Positions 43,599 through 52,617 of a DNA stretch of 64,000 nucleotides are shown here, piece after piece. Origin of the DNA: [Enterobacter] lignolyticus SCF1. GTDB lineage: Bacteria > Pseudomonadota > Gammaproteobacteria > Enterobacterales > Enterobacteriaceae. Below the pieces are notes generated by a model that worked only from the letters and a program-made list of their open reading frames with translations, was not told the origin of the DNA and searched no databases. Every line of letters begins with the position of its first letter. Position 1 is the first letter of the stretch. The position numbers and the translations under genes are program-made. The stretch is taken from contig NC_014618.1 of the NCBI RefSeq assembly GCF_000164865.1, positions 4,092,001 through 4,156,000 on the forward strand. Reading direction: 5' to 3'.

Positions 43599-43715
43599 AT
43601 GTTTGCCAAATTCTTCCTCGCACACAACGGTAAACGGTGCTGTGTGACCTGCCATACCGATAGATACATTACAGTACATAACATCCAGATCGAGGTACTG
43701 GCATGCACATGCTGA
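43599..43715 (+). CDS. Small Cys-rich protein, 38 residues
   Basis: A short frame with a good ribosome site (CAGGAG, 7 bases before the ATG). Five cysteines stand in CCVTC and CTC. It overlaps the start of the zinc-ribbon gene by 13 bases, which suggests translational coupling. No family is known to me. It could be a leader peptide or a small metal-binding protein. Confidence 0.4.
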   Translation: MFAKFFLAHNGKRCCVTCHTDRYITVHNIQIEVLACTC

Positions 43716-44107
43716 AATGTTACATTGCCAATAATCGTGACGGGCACATTGTGACTGCTAAAGACGCGATGCAGTCACCAGGCAGGGTATGGACCTGCTC
43801 TTCCTGTGGCTGCCAGTTGATACTTCATGCGGGTTCATCTGGTGAGGCCCCCTGGTTTGAACATGACCAGCGAACAGTGACGACGAACGTTCTGATGCAA
43901 TGTACCCATCTCGATCCTGAAGTGAAAGCCGAAGCCCGATGCCAAAAACTACGCAGTATCATCGGCAATCTGGATGCACCTGTAATGGTGCTGTTCTGGC
44001 ATTGCGTGTGGTGCGGAAATCATTACAGTGGTAAAAAGCATTGCACTTCATGCGGAACAGGCATCTACAGTATCGAAGAAACTGACAAACAATCAGATGC
44101 GAACTGA
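43703..44107 (+). CDS. Putative zinc-ribbon protein
   Basis: A 134-residue protein with two cysteine pairs near the start (WTCSSCGCQ, residues 30-38) and two at the end (HCVWCG and HCTSCGTG, about 100-118), the spacing of a zinc ribbon. The centre PWFEHDQRT resembles island proteins that combine this ribbon with a nuclease-like fold. Function unknown; similar genes sit behind alpA in other islands. Confidence 0.8.
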   Translation: MHMLKCYIANNRDGHIVTAKDAMQSPGRVWTCSSCGCQLILHAGSSGEAPWFEHDQRTVTTNVLMQCTHLDPEVKAEARCQKLRSIIGNLDAPVMVLFWHCVWCGNHYSGKKHCTSCGTGIYSIEETDKQSDAN

Positions 44108-44175
44108 TTGGGCATGGGTTATTTCCTTAATATGATGAAGATCGCTTTATCACTCATGTTATTTCAGGAAATCTT

Positions 44176-44709
44176 ATGGAGTTTTTAAACGATGAGCTGA
44201 CAGAAATACAGCAAGTAAAGCGGGTGGTTCAGCAGGCCATCGACCAATACCCACGTCTGGCTGTATTTCGGTTGACGTTGGACTGCCCCAGCCCTGAGTC
44301 AATAGGGTGTTTTCAGGATACCGTCTACCGAAAAGTAAGTGAACTGGCAGCAACCCGACAATTGAGCGGCAGACCATCGCCACCAACAATTCTCAGATGG
44401 ATTGGAAGCAAAACTTATCCCCACTCATATCAGACACTACTGATGCTCAACCAGGACACTTTTTACCTTTCCCGACACGACCTACTTCCGGAGAAGTGTT
44501 TCCAGACAATGAAAACTTTGCTCCGTCAGGCATACAATACAATCCGAATAACGAATGAACTGTATCAGAGTAATGAAACAAAAATAACCGTCTTAAGAGT
44601 GGATAGAACCCAGGCAGGACACTCTGACGCTGAGCATAAATTATTACAGGAAAATGCCCTGTCGTTTCGACCTGCAGCGATTACACAGAGCCCCAGTATC
44701 TTTCCCTGA
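44176..44709 (+). CDS. Divergent inovirus Gp2-like protein, probably degenerate
   Basis: A 177-residue protein. YPRLAVFRLTLDCPS near residue 25 and HSYQTLLMLNQDTFY near residue 80 recall the first and second strands of the YagK/YfjJ (Gp2) family, but the HxH metal pair is replaced by HSY. The C-terminal region drifts into low-similarity sequence. It may be a replication protein that lost its catalytic site. CAGGA lies before the ATG. Confidence 0.6.
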   Translation: MEFLNDELTEIQQVKRVVQQAIDQYPRLAVFRLTLDCPSPESIGCFQDTVYRKVSELAATRQLSGRPSPPTILRWIGSKTYPHSYQTLLMLNQDTFYLSRHDLLPEKCFQTMKTLLRQAYNTIRITNELYQSNETKITVLRVDRTQAGHSDAEHKLLQENALSFRPAAITQSPSIFP

Positions 44710-44877
44710 CTGAGTGACGAAACTAAAGACGCTCCCCAGCTATACGCTGCGTATGTTCAAATATCAGATCTAAATCACAGTATTGTTAAACATACCTACA
44801 TCATAAAGAAAGCTCCTACCAGTTCTCCTCATGAAGATTTGGTACGATTTCAAAATGCTTTAAAATGTGATGTATTC

Positions 44878-44902
44878 GAGGGACCCTGGGTCCCTCTTTT
44901 TT
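44878..44902 (+). terminator. Strong intrinsic terminator
   Basis: Stem GAGGGACC / GGTCCCTC with a short loop, then six T. It lies 170 bases after the Gp2-like stop and 69 bases before the next start. It probably closes the alpA-to-Gp2-like unit; a short RNA between 44710 and 44902 is also possible. Confidence 0.85.
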
Positions 44903-44970
44903 ATTCCACGCTAAATAACATCTCCGTACAAAAATCATTCCTGCTGCACCTTCCTTTCAGGAGTTAAATA

Positions 44971-45585
44971 ATGCGTAAAGAAATATCAATTACATCACCA
45001 GATAATTATTTGGCGACAATACAATTTCGACTGGATGAAATGACTAATAATAATGTTGATCAGGAAGACTCACATGAGGAAACGTTGCGTTATCATACTC
45101 TGACCTGGGTAAACGCAGTCTCTTCAAATGGAAAAAAAATTGCATTCATCGCACCAGTTTTTCTGGTGCGGTGTCTGAATCCTGTAACCAGGCCAGCATA
45201 TGTCCTCCCGCCATCGTGCGAATTACCGGAACCATTCACAACTGACATCCCATCTCTTTGTCATATTTTACTGAACGAGCTTCAGCGACTGGGCATGATG
45301 AAAAGGTATGAAGGGTTAAAAAATACCTTAGAGTTAATAAAACAGAACTGGCTAAAAGAAAAGCTGGTTTTGGCTAACTGGTATCTTTTGATGTCAGGGG
45401 AAAATTATTGGATATACAGTAATCAGAGCACATGCGATGATAATGTTCTGGATTCAGAGATAACCCGCTGTCTTCAGGCACACGGACATCTTCATTCAGA
45501 GATAGATGCCTGTGTCTTTTTTTCACACTTCGGGTGTTGGTCAACAACACCATATTTCTCTGACAACTTATCTGATAGCGACTGA
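44971..45585 (+). CDS. Unknown island protein, possible distant paralogue of the 42-43 kb pair
   Basis: A 204-residue protein with AGGAG 7 bases before the ATG. The helix LLNELQRLGMMKRYEGL and the following KLVLANWYLLMSGENYW fall in the same order as the SEC-RL and W-RDLM helices of the two proteins encoded at 42076 and 42772. It may be a third, diverged member. Its end overlaps the 3' end of the convergent mgtC-like gene by 18 bases. Function unknown. Confidence 0.75.
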   Translation: MRKEISITSPDNYLATIQFRLDEMTNNNVDQEDSHEETLRYHTLTWVNAVSSNGKKIAFIAPVFLVRCLNPVTRPAYVLPPSCELPEPFTTDIPSLCHILLNELQRLGMMKRYEGLKNTLELIKQNWLKEKLVLANWYLLMSGENYWIYSNQSTCDDNVLDSEITRCLQAHGHLHSEIDACVFFSHFGCWSTTPYFSDNLSDSD

Positions 45586-46224
45586 TTTAACCCCTTCTAT
45601 TTTCAAAATTTCCGGGCACAGATCGCTGATGGAACTCCCGGGACGCAATGTCAGGACCAAAAGCAATTCCCATACATTCTCTCCTGAGGAACTTTTTTTC
45701 AGAGAGCGAAAAGCAAAACGTATTGACCTCGTCTGAAGCACAGTAAATACCCAGGCAACGCTATCCGGACCCAGTTTAACCAGCAAACCACAATGTCTGC
45801 TTAACAAGCGATTACTTAACTGACGAAACACTTCCAGTACAACAAGCGTTAATACGGCCCCGTAGATACCAATTTCATACAAACCACTCCCGATAACCAG
45901 GCCAATAGCCGCAGTAACCCACATACCTGCGGCTGTAGTCAGTCCCTTAACAACCTGTTTCTGAATGATAATTGTCCCTGCCCCCAGAAATCCCATACCG
46001 CTGACCACCTGTGCAGCGATACGGCTTGGATCTAAAGCGACATGGCTTTCCAGCAGAATATCTTCAAAACCATATTTGGAAACAATCATAAACATGGCGC
46101 TACCAATACCAACCAGAATATGCGTTCGTAACCCCGCTTCCTTCGCACGCAGCTGACGTTCAATCCCAATAAATCCACCTAATAATCCAGCCAGTGCAAT
46201 TCTGAGTAGTAAATCAGTAACCAT
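45568..46224 (-). CDS. MgtC/SapB family membrane protein
   Basis: A 218-residue inner-membrane protein. Four or five hydrophobic segments fill the first 140 residues, with the family blocks LAGLLGGFIGIERQLRAKEAG, GLRTHILVGIGSA and GFLGAGTIIIQK. The soluble C-terminal domain of about 75 residues is ACT-like. In Salmonella, MgtC lowers F-type ATPase activity and supports growth in low Mg and in macrophages. This copy lacks an MgtB partner. The family assignment is firm, the exact role is not. Confidence 0.9.
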   Translation of the reverse strand: MVTDLLLRIALAGLLGGFIGIERQLRAKEAGLRTHILVGIGSAMFMIVSKYGFEDILLESHVALDPSRIAAQVVSGMGFLGAGTIIIQKQVVKGLTTAAGMWVTAAIGLVIGSGLYEIGIYGAVLTLVVLEVFRQLSNRLLSRHCGLLVKLGPDSVAWVFTVLQTRSIRFAFRSLKKSSSGENVWELLLVLTLRPGSSISDLCPEILKIEGVKSVAIR

Positions 46225-46940
46225 TATTTACATCCATTTCTTAATAAATATTCAGTACAACTTTGTTTAATGAAACCGGAGGATAACAATCGAATCTGTC
46301 AGCTGAATGATGACTGTCTTCAGTTGCACAAAAATACACCAACCAAATCGCTATACGCTAAGTGAGAAACAATAAACAATTTGTGACAACCATCACAAAT
46401 CAGTGAATGTAAATATCTCATGCCTCTGCAAATGCCCCTCCAATATGGTTGACCATAAAATCCACACCATTTGGTTATTTATACCACCAAATAACAGCAA
46501 AACAACGTAACCATTCATTTACGAGTAATTTTCGGCACAACAACAGAACTTTCACTTACGGCCTTTGAAAAGGTATGACATAATAAGATTAATTTGTAAT
46601 GAAAAGAGGACCTGAATTTTTTTACCCAGTCATAACATCATGTTTCCTGCCTTATATTCCCCACGGAAACCGTAATCATGAAAATTATTCTTAAATTACG
46701 ATCGATATACTCGATCGATACGATCGATTTTGTTCAATTTTAATTCGCTAAGATTTTTCCTATAAATAACCACACATGAACTGTGGCTATGTCATTTATT
46801 AATATTTACGTCTGACTTTCCTGAACCGGGAATATTTATCAGTTCTCTCCGGGATGAGAGAAAACTCGTCTGAATATTATTCAGTTCATGTATCAACACC
46901 TGCCTGTCTGGATTATTTTATTTGTAACCAAGGAATTGAT
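46225..46940. promoter_or_regulatory. Long AT-rich regulatory region before the fimbrial operon
   Basis: A 716-base divergent gap between the mgtC-like gene and the fimbrial major subunit. It is strongly AT-rich. At 46699-46728 the palindromic word CGATCGAT occurs three times, so three GATC (Dam) sites stand within 26 bases. No gene is seen in it. Its length and AT content suit a nucleoid-protein-controlled fimbrial promoter. Confidence 0.6.
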
Positions 46941-47522
46941 ATGTTCAGAAAAACCTGCCTGACCGTGTTAGCCACCGCAGCCATGCTGAGTGGTACAAAC
47001 GCCTTTGCCGACCCTCCCACCTCGGGCCCCTTTGGACAGGGCACCATTTTCTTCCACGGTACAGTGACTAACTCCCCCTGCAACATCGCACCGGGTGATG
47101 ACGCTCTTAAAGTGGAGTTTGGCCAGGTGTCTTACCGCGCCCTGAAAACAGCAGATGCCACCACAGCATCCCAGCCGATTGTTATTCATCTGACAGATTG
47201 TTCATTTGACCCGGATACCGCATCGCCTGTAACCCGCCCAGAGGGTCTGATGTCTAAAGTGAAGGTAACCTTTACCGGGGACGCAACCAGCAATAATAAA
47301 GGGTATGTGAATACGGGCAGTGCCACCAACGTTGCTGTCCAGTTGCTCAAAAACGATAACAGCACACCGATCCCACCGGGTTACGTTCCGACCGATGCTG
47401 ATGCCCAGCAGCTGCAGCCCGGTAATAATGAACTGCGTTTCTTTGCCCGACTGCTGGCTCTTGGTGCCGCCACGCCGGGTGAGGTTAAATCTCAGGTCAC
47501 CTACACCCTGACCTACCTCTGA
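46941..47522 (+). CDS. Fimbrial major subunit (pilin)
   Basis: A 193-residue pilin with a signal peptide of about 23 residues (MLSGTNAFA then DPP). The mature part has the chaperone-usher donor region GTIFFHGTVTNSPCNI with the first cysteine, HLTDCSF with the second, and the beta-strand C-terminus VTYTLTYL ending in the penultimate tyrosine. AAGGA lies before the ATG at 46941; the frame is open further upstream. It is first in a subunit-usher-chaperone-adhesin operon. Confidence 0.92.
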   Translation: MFRKTCLTVLATAAMLSGTNAFADPPTSGPFGQGTIFFHGTVTNSPCNIAPGDDALKVEFGQVSYRALKTADATTASQPIVIHLTDCSFDPDTASPVTRPEGLMSKVKVTFTGDATSNNKGYVNTGSATNVAVQLLKNDNSTPIPPGYVPTDADAQQLQPGNNELRFFARLLALGAATPGEVKSQVTYTLTYL

Positions 47523-47554
47523 TCCCAGAAAAATAAAAGCAGTGGCTGTGCATA

Positions 47555-47584
47555 CCGTCCCGGAAGGGGCGCCGGGACGGTTTT
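47555..47584 (+). terminator. Attenuating hairpin between pilin and usher genes
   Basis: A perfect 9-base-pair stem CCGTCCCGG / CCGGGACGG with an 8-base loop and then four T. Placed after the pilin gene, it would let most transcripts stop there and keep usher levels low, a common design in fimbrial operons. Confidence 0.8.
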
Positions 47585-47646
47585 GCCTCTGAAAATGTTT
47601 TCCGCCCCCGCATTCCCGGTGATAACCGCAGACAGAACCCAAAGAC

Positions 47647-50148
47647 ATGAAACTGACCCGGCTCGCCATACTCATCACCCTGACGCTTTCCGCACGCCCG
47701 GTACTGGCCACGGAATTTAACGTCAATATGCTGAACACAGAGGACAGAAAAAACGCTGACCTCTCGGCCTTCAGCCGGGAAGGGTATATTGCACCGGGCA
47801 ACTACCTGCTGGATATCTGGCTGAACGAGCAGTCTGTCCGGGAGCAATACCCTGTCAGTGTGGTCCCGGTTAAGGGGGCCGGCAACGAGGAAGACTCCGT
47901 CATCTGCGTGACGTCTGAGCTGGTGGATATGCTGGGTCTGAATGCGGAGACTCTCAGTCGCCTGAAACCCGTTTCCGGTACACAGGGCGGACGCTGTCTG
48001 GACCTGCGCACCCCGGACAGTCAGGTGCGTTACAGCGCGGCGCAGCAGCGGCTGACCTTTGTGATACCGCAGGCCTGGATGCAGTATCAGGACCCGAACT
48101 GGGTTCCCCCTGCCCGCTGGAGTCAGGGCATCAGTGGCGCGCTGCTGGACTATAACCTGATGGTCAGTCGTTATATGCCGCAGCAGGGTACCTCCAGTAC
48201 CAGCTACAGTCTGTACGGCACCGGTGGACTGAATCTGGGGGCCTGGCGACTGCGGAGTGACTGGCAGTACAGCCGGTATGACGCTGGTCAGAGACGCACA
48301 CAGTCCGATTTTTATCTGCCCCAGACCTATCTGTTCCGTCCTCTGCCGTCGGTGCGTTCCAGGCTGACGCTGGGGCAGACTTACCTCAATTCTGCCATTT
48401 TTGACTCCTTCCGTTTCGCCGGCGTCACGCTGGCCAGTGATGAGCGTATGCTGCCACCGTCCCTGCAGGGGTATGCCCCGCAAATCAGCGGCATTGCGAA
48501 CAGTAATGCTGAGGTCACCGTCAGCCAGAACGGTCGCATCCTGTACCAGACCCGTGTGTCTCCCGGCCCTTTTGTCCTGCCTGACCTGAGTCAGAACATC
48601 AGCGGTAATCTGGATGTCACGCTCCGGGAAAGTAACGGAACCACACGCACATGGCAGGTCAACACCGCCAGCGTCCCGTTCATGGCCCGCCGGGGACAGT
48701 TACGTTATAAGGTGGCGGCTGGTCGTCCGCTGTACGGCGGGTCACACAATAACCGGGCGGTCAGCCCGGACTTTCTACTGGGGGAGGTCACCTGGGGGGC
48801 CTTTAACAGCACCTCGCTTTACGGCGGGGTCATCGCCTCCACCGGGGATTATCAGTCCCTTGCGCTGGGTGTCGGCCAGAACATGGGGATACTGGGAGCG
48901 GTGTCCGCGGATATCACCCGCTCGGATACCCGCCTTCCGCAGGGACTGCGTCAGACCGGATACAGTTACCGGATAAACTATGCCAAAACCTTCGATAAAA
49001 CCGGCAGCACCCTGGCGTTTGTCGGTTACCGGTTTTCAGACCGCCATTACCTGTCCCTCCCGGAATATCTGGCGCGCCGGGCGGTGAACGGCGGTGACGT
49101 CTGGCACGAAAAGCAGAGTTACACCCTCACGTACAACCAGTATTTTTCCGCTCCCGCCATGAGCGCCTCCCTGTCCGTCAGCCGGCTGGCTTACTGGAAT
49201 GCGGAATCAAACAATAACTGGATGCTCAGTCTGAACAAAAGCTTCAGCATCGGGGCCATTCGCGGAATTTCTGCCTCCCTGTCGCTGGCCCGTAACCAGT
49301 ACGCCGGCGGCGGAACGCAGAACCAGGTTTATGCCTCCGTGACCGTTCCCTGGGGGGAAGGACGTCAGGTCAGCTATAACGCGCAGCGGGATAACCGGGG
49401 AAGCCTGCAGCAGAACGTCAGCTACAGCGATTTCAGCCATCCCGACACCACGTGGAATATCAGTGCCGGGCTGCGTCGTGATGACAGTACCGGCAGCAAC
49501 AGTAACTTCAGCGGCAGTCTCCAGAGCCGGATGCCCTGGGGACAGGTCAGCGCGGATGCCACCCTGCAACCCGGTCAGTACCGCAGTCTGGGCCTGAGCT
49601 GGTATGGCTCGGCTACCGCCACGGCGCATGGCGCGGCCCTCAGCCAGTCCCTGTCCGGTAATGAGCCGCGGATGATGGTGGATACCGGCGGCGTGGCCGG
49701 CGTCCCGGTCTCCGGCAACAGCGGCGTGACCAACCGCTTCGGAATTGCGGTGGTCAGCGGCGGCGGCAGCTATCAGCGCAGCGACATCGCGGTCGACGTC
49801 ACCCGTCTGCCGGAGGATGTGGAGGTCAGTGATTCAGTTATCAGTCAGGTCCTGACGGAAGGGGCAATTGGTTACCGGCGTATCAGCGCCAGTCGGGGGG
49901 CGCAGGTCATGGGACATATCCGCCTGGCTGACGGCAAAGCACCGCCGTTTGGTGCGCAGGTGATTTCAGAGAAAACGGGTAAAACACCGGGGATGGTGGG
50001 CGATGACGGGCTGGCATATCTGACCGGTATCGGTGACGAAGACCGCAGCGCGCTGGCGGTTTCCTGGAACGGGCGCGTGCAGTGCCGGCTGACCCTGCCG
50101 GCAGACCTGACGCTCAGCAAGGGGCCGCTTCTGCTGCCCTGCCGGTAA
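47647..50148 (+). CDS. Fimbrial outer-membrane usher
   Basis: An 833-residue usher with a signal peptide of about 22 residues (LSARPVLA then TEF). It carries the usher N-terminal domain (about 25-150, FNVNMLN), a beta-barrel, and the plug region around GYAPQISGIANSNAEVTVSQ near residue 280. The C-terminal domains contain GAIGYRRISASRGAQ and the Cys pair near the end (VQCRLTLP, LLPCR). It assembles and exports the pilus. The operon order of subunit, usher, chaperone, adhesin resembles the Stf type. Confidence 0.94.
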   Translation: MKLTRLAILITLTLSARPVLATEFNVNMLNTEDRKNADLSAFSREGYIAPGNYLLDIWLNEQSVREQYPVSVVPVKGAGNEEDSVICVTSELVDMLGLNAETLSRLKPVSGTQGGRCLDLRTPDSQVRYSAAQQRLTFVIPQAWMQYQDPNWVPPARWSQGISGALLDYNLMVSRYMPQQGTSSTSYSLYGTGGLNLGAWRLRSDWQYSRYDAGQRRTQSDFYLPQTYLFRPLPSVRSRLTLGQTYLNSAIFDSFRFAGVTLASDERMLPPSLQGYAPQISGIANSNAEVTVSQNGRILYQTRVSPGPFVLPDLSQNISGNLDVTLRESNGTTRTWQVNTASVPFMARRGQLRYKVAAGRPLYGGSHNNRAVSPDFLLGEVTWGAFNSTSLYGGVIASTGDYQSLALGVGQNMGILGAVSADITRSDTRLPQGLRQTGYSYRINYAKTFDKTGSTLAFVGYRFSDRHYLSLPEYLARRAVNGGDVWHEKQSYTLTYNQYFSAPAMSASLSVSRLAYWNAESNNNWMLSLNKSFSIGAIRGISASLSLARNQYAGGGTQNQVYASVTVPWGEGRQVSYNAQRDNRGSLQQNVSYSDFSHPDTTWNISAGLRRDDSTGSNSNFSGSLQSRMPWGQVSADATLQPGQYRSLGLSWYGSATATAHGAALSQSLSGNEPRMMVDTGGVAGVPVSGNSGVTNRFGIAVVSGGGSYQRSDIAVDVTRLPEDVEVSDSVISQVLTEGAIGYRRISASRGAQVMGHIRLADGKAPPFGAQVISEKTGKTPGMVGDDGLAYLTGIGDEDRSALAVSWNGRVQCRLTLPADLTLSKGPLLLPCR

Positions 50149-50154
50149 GCCTTT

Positions 50155-50172
50155 TCCGGGGTTAACCCCGGA
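50155..50172. repeat. Perfect palindrome between usher and chaperone genes
   Basis: TCCGGGGTTAACCCCGGA, an 18-base perfect palindrome in the 46-base usher-chaperone gap. It can form a short hairpin in the mRNA and may protect or separate the segments. Confidence 0.6.
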
Positions 50173-50194
50173 CGAACAACAGGGAGAACACAGA

Positions 50195-50938
50195 GTGAAA
50201 CACAGCAGTATTGCCCGGGGCGTGGTGATTACCCTGGCGGCGTGGAGCCTGAACGCGCAGGCCGCCGTCAACGCGGACCGTACGCGGGTCATCATGAACG
50301 GGAACGAAAAAACGGTCTCCGTCACCCTGACCAATGAGAACAAAACGATGCCCTTTCTGGCCCAGTCCTGGGTGGATGACAGCAACGGCAGACGAAGCAG
50401 CATGCTGATGGTGCTGCCGCCGCTGCAGCGAGTTGATGGCGGTCAGAAAACACAGGTCCGCATCATGCAGGTACAGGGGACCGGGCTGGATAAACTGCCG
50501 GCGGACCGGGAAACGCTGTTCTGGTTCAACGTCCGCGAAATCCCGCCAGAGCCGGAGACAACGAATGTCCTGCAGCTGGCCCTGCAGAGCAGGCTGAAGC
50601 TGTTTTACCGTCCGGTTGCCATTAAAAAAGGCAGTAATGACACCTCAGAGAAAAAACTGACGGTGGAACGGGAGGGAGGGAAGCTGGTCCTGAAAAATCC
50701 GACGCCTTACCACATCACCCTCGCCTGGCTGGGGACCACCCGTCGTGAGCGCCTTGAAGGCTTCAGCGAGGGGGTGATGGTCTCCCCGCTGAGCACGCTG
50801 CCGGTAAAGGCCATCCTGCCGGCCGGGTCCACCCGACTGTGGGTGGGGTACGTGGACGACTACGGCGGGCTGCAGATGAACCAGTACACCTGTAACGCGC
50901 AGCGTTGTGCCATGTCACTGCGGGAGACAACACCATGA
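50195..50938 (+). CDS. Periplasmic fimbrial chaperone
   Basis: A 247-residue PapD-like chaperone with a signal peptide ending ...LNAQA-A. The N-terminal Ig domain has DRTRVIMNGNEKTVSVTLTN and the G1-strand block LPADRETLFWFNVREIPP, the chaperone signature. GTG start with AGGGAGAA upstream. It binds pilins and delivers them to the usher. It overlaps the adhesin gene by 4 bases. Confidence 0.94.
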   Translation: MKHSSIARGVVITLAAWSLNAQAAVNADRTRVIMNGNEKTVSVTLTNENKTMPFLAQSWVDDSNGRRSSMLMVLPPLQRVDGGQKTQVRIMQVQGTGLDKLPADRETLFWFNVREIPPEPETTNVLQLALQSRLKLFYRPVAIKKGSNDTSEKKLTVEREGGKLVLKNPTPYHITLAWLGTTRRERLEGFSEGVMVSPLSTLPVKAILPAGSTRLWVGYVDDYGGLQMNQYTCNAQRCAMSLRETTP

Positions 50939-51984
50939 CAGTACGGAGACGCCTTCTGCCGGCGGTGTTGTGCCTGCTCGCCGGGTACAGCCTCACGGCA
51001 GCGGCATACAATACATCCTCCTCCTGCACAGGAACGGGCAACACGACTTTTCCGCTACAGAACATCACCTTCTACGCGGGCCGGCTTCCCGCTGACGGAA
51101 CGGTTTTGTACACCTCCCCGGCGTATCCTCTGTCGTATAAGTGTACGACCGAGCTGAGCAGCCAGACCACCTTTGCTCCCTCGCTGCAGAGACTGGGAGA
51201 TTTTCAGGGGGTGGTTGATGCACTTCAGCGTGCCGGGCTGGGGCTGGATATCATTCTGCAGGAAGCGGGACAGCCAGAAGTGACCTGGTCCTGGCACGAC
51301 ATGCAGATACAGAATACGAAAAGGTTCGGTGCCTCCATGCCATCCAACGCCACTGATATTCCCCGTTCGGCCACCTTTAAACTGAGACTGTTTGTGGTGA
51401 AACGAATCGACAGTGCGCAGATTGTTCAGGTCCCCGCCCTGAGCGCCTTCAGCATCATCCCCGGCCCGAATCTCACCGCCTCGGCGGGTGTATACCTGAC
51501 ATCCACCGCGTTTTCCATCCGCTATATGCCGGACAACTTTGGCTATGTCAGTCTCAACCCCACCACGGTCAACCTCGGTCACATCTACACGAATTATCAG
51601 AATCCGGCCAAACGTGCCAGCTTTAAGGTTACGGCGGGTCAGCGGATGGGCGTCGGGGGACCGGATGGCACTTTTACCATCCCCCTGCAGACCACGTTTA
51701 CCGCCACCGGTAAGACGCTGACCGATAACGGTCAGGCGGCCCGCATGACAACCGAGGATGGCCAGGCGAACGGACTGAAGCTGAGCATTCTGGACACGTC
51801 TTCCGGCGACAGGCTGACCTTTGGGCAGCCCTCCGACCTGGGCAAACTGAAATCCGGCGGAACCGGCATCCCCGCGACGCCGGTCATTAAAGACTATACG
51901 GCACTGCTGGAACAGGATGCCGGTACGCCGCTGAGAACAGGGCCCTTCTCAGCAGATGTGGTGGTGACTGTGACGTACAACTGA
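50935..51984 (+). CDS. Fimbrial tip adhesin-like protein
   Basis: A 349-residue secreted protein starting at the ATGA overlap with the chaperone gene. The signal peptide ends near LTAAA. The length and the two-part layout, an N-terminal Cys-containing lectin-like part (about 25-185) and a C-terminal pilin-like part ending FSADVVVTVTYN, fit a two-domain tip adhesin. The receptor is unknown. Confidence 0.85.
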   Translation: MTVRRRLLPAVLCLLAGYSLTAAAYNTSSSCTGTGNTTFPLQNITFYAGRLPADGTVLYTSPAYPLSYKCTTELSSQTTFAPSLQRLGDFQGVVDALQRAGLGLDIILQEAGQPEVTWSWHDMQIQNTKRFGASMPSNATDIPRSATFKLRLFVVKRIDSAQIVQVPALSAFSIIPGPNLTASAGVYLTSTAFSIRYMPDNFGYVSLNPTTVNLGHIYTNYQNPAKRASFKVTAGQRMGVGGPDGTFTIPLQTTFTATGKTLTDNGQAARMTTEDGQANGLKLSILDTSSGDRLTFGQPSDLGKLKSGGTGIPATPVIKDYTALLEQDAGTPLRTGPFSADVVVTVTYN

Positions 51985-52140
51985 AGACGTCACATGTGGA
52001 TATCGGGCGCTCTGCAGCATGGGGCATGACATGAAAAATAACAGACAAAAAATCACAGACTGAAAAAGGAAACAACGGAAACAGGGACGCTGTCAGCGGG
52101 TTTACCGGGCCCCCTGTTATCCGGTTAAGGAGTTGTCATT

Positions 52141-52617
52141 ATGTGTTCAGAGAAAAAAATTAACGAAGCAGACCACACTCATCACCCGAGTCAGGCCGGA
52201 TATGATGCCTGTTATATACCGGAGTCCGTCCGTCAGTATCGTGGAGAACCTCTGTATATCCTGGTGGCGTGGTGGTGCCTGCAACAGCACGACTGGGTCA
52301 ACCGCAATCAGATTTCGGAGGCGTTCCGTGTACCTGTCCAGCGGGCCAGTTACCTGATGGCCTATTTGCGTAACAAAACCCGACGAGTAATCGTTGAAAG
52401 TCGTCAAATGTTACTGGCCAATAACGTTTATCGCTACGAAATTCAGGTCACCCGCGTGATGCTTCCCGGTTCCCGTAAAAAACGTCTCCCCGGGGAGAAA
52501 AGACGCCTGACCCGCAGACGTATTGGTAATGCAGACACGACACAGGCCACTCTTATCTGGAATAACCTGAGAAAAGGTAATCCATCCCCGGTAAAAGGGG
52601 GGACGAACAATGACTGA
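52141..52617 (+). CDS. CaiF/GrlA-family transcriptional regulator
   Basis: A 158-residue regulator. EPLYILVAWWCLQQHDWVN then RNQISEAFRVPVQRASYLMAYL is the CaiF/GrlA helix-turn-helix signature; the basic tail (about 110-130) is RKKRLPGEKRRLTRRR. Members of this family often lie next to fimbrial operons and control them. AAGGAG lies 8 bases before the ATG. It overlaps the next gene by 8 bases. Confidence 0.9.
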   Translation: MCSEKKINEADHTHHPSQAGYDACYIPESVRQYRGEPLYILVAWWCLQQHDWVNRNQISEAFRVPVQRASYLMAYLRNKTRRVIVESRQMLLANNVYRYEIQVTRVMLPGSRKKRLPGEKRRLTRRRIGNADTTQATLIWNNLRKGNPSPVKGGTNND

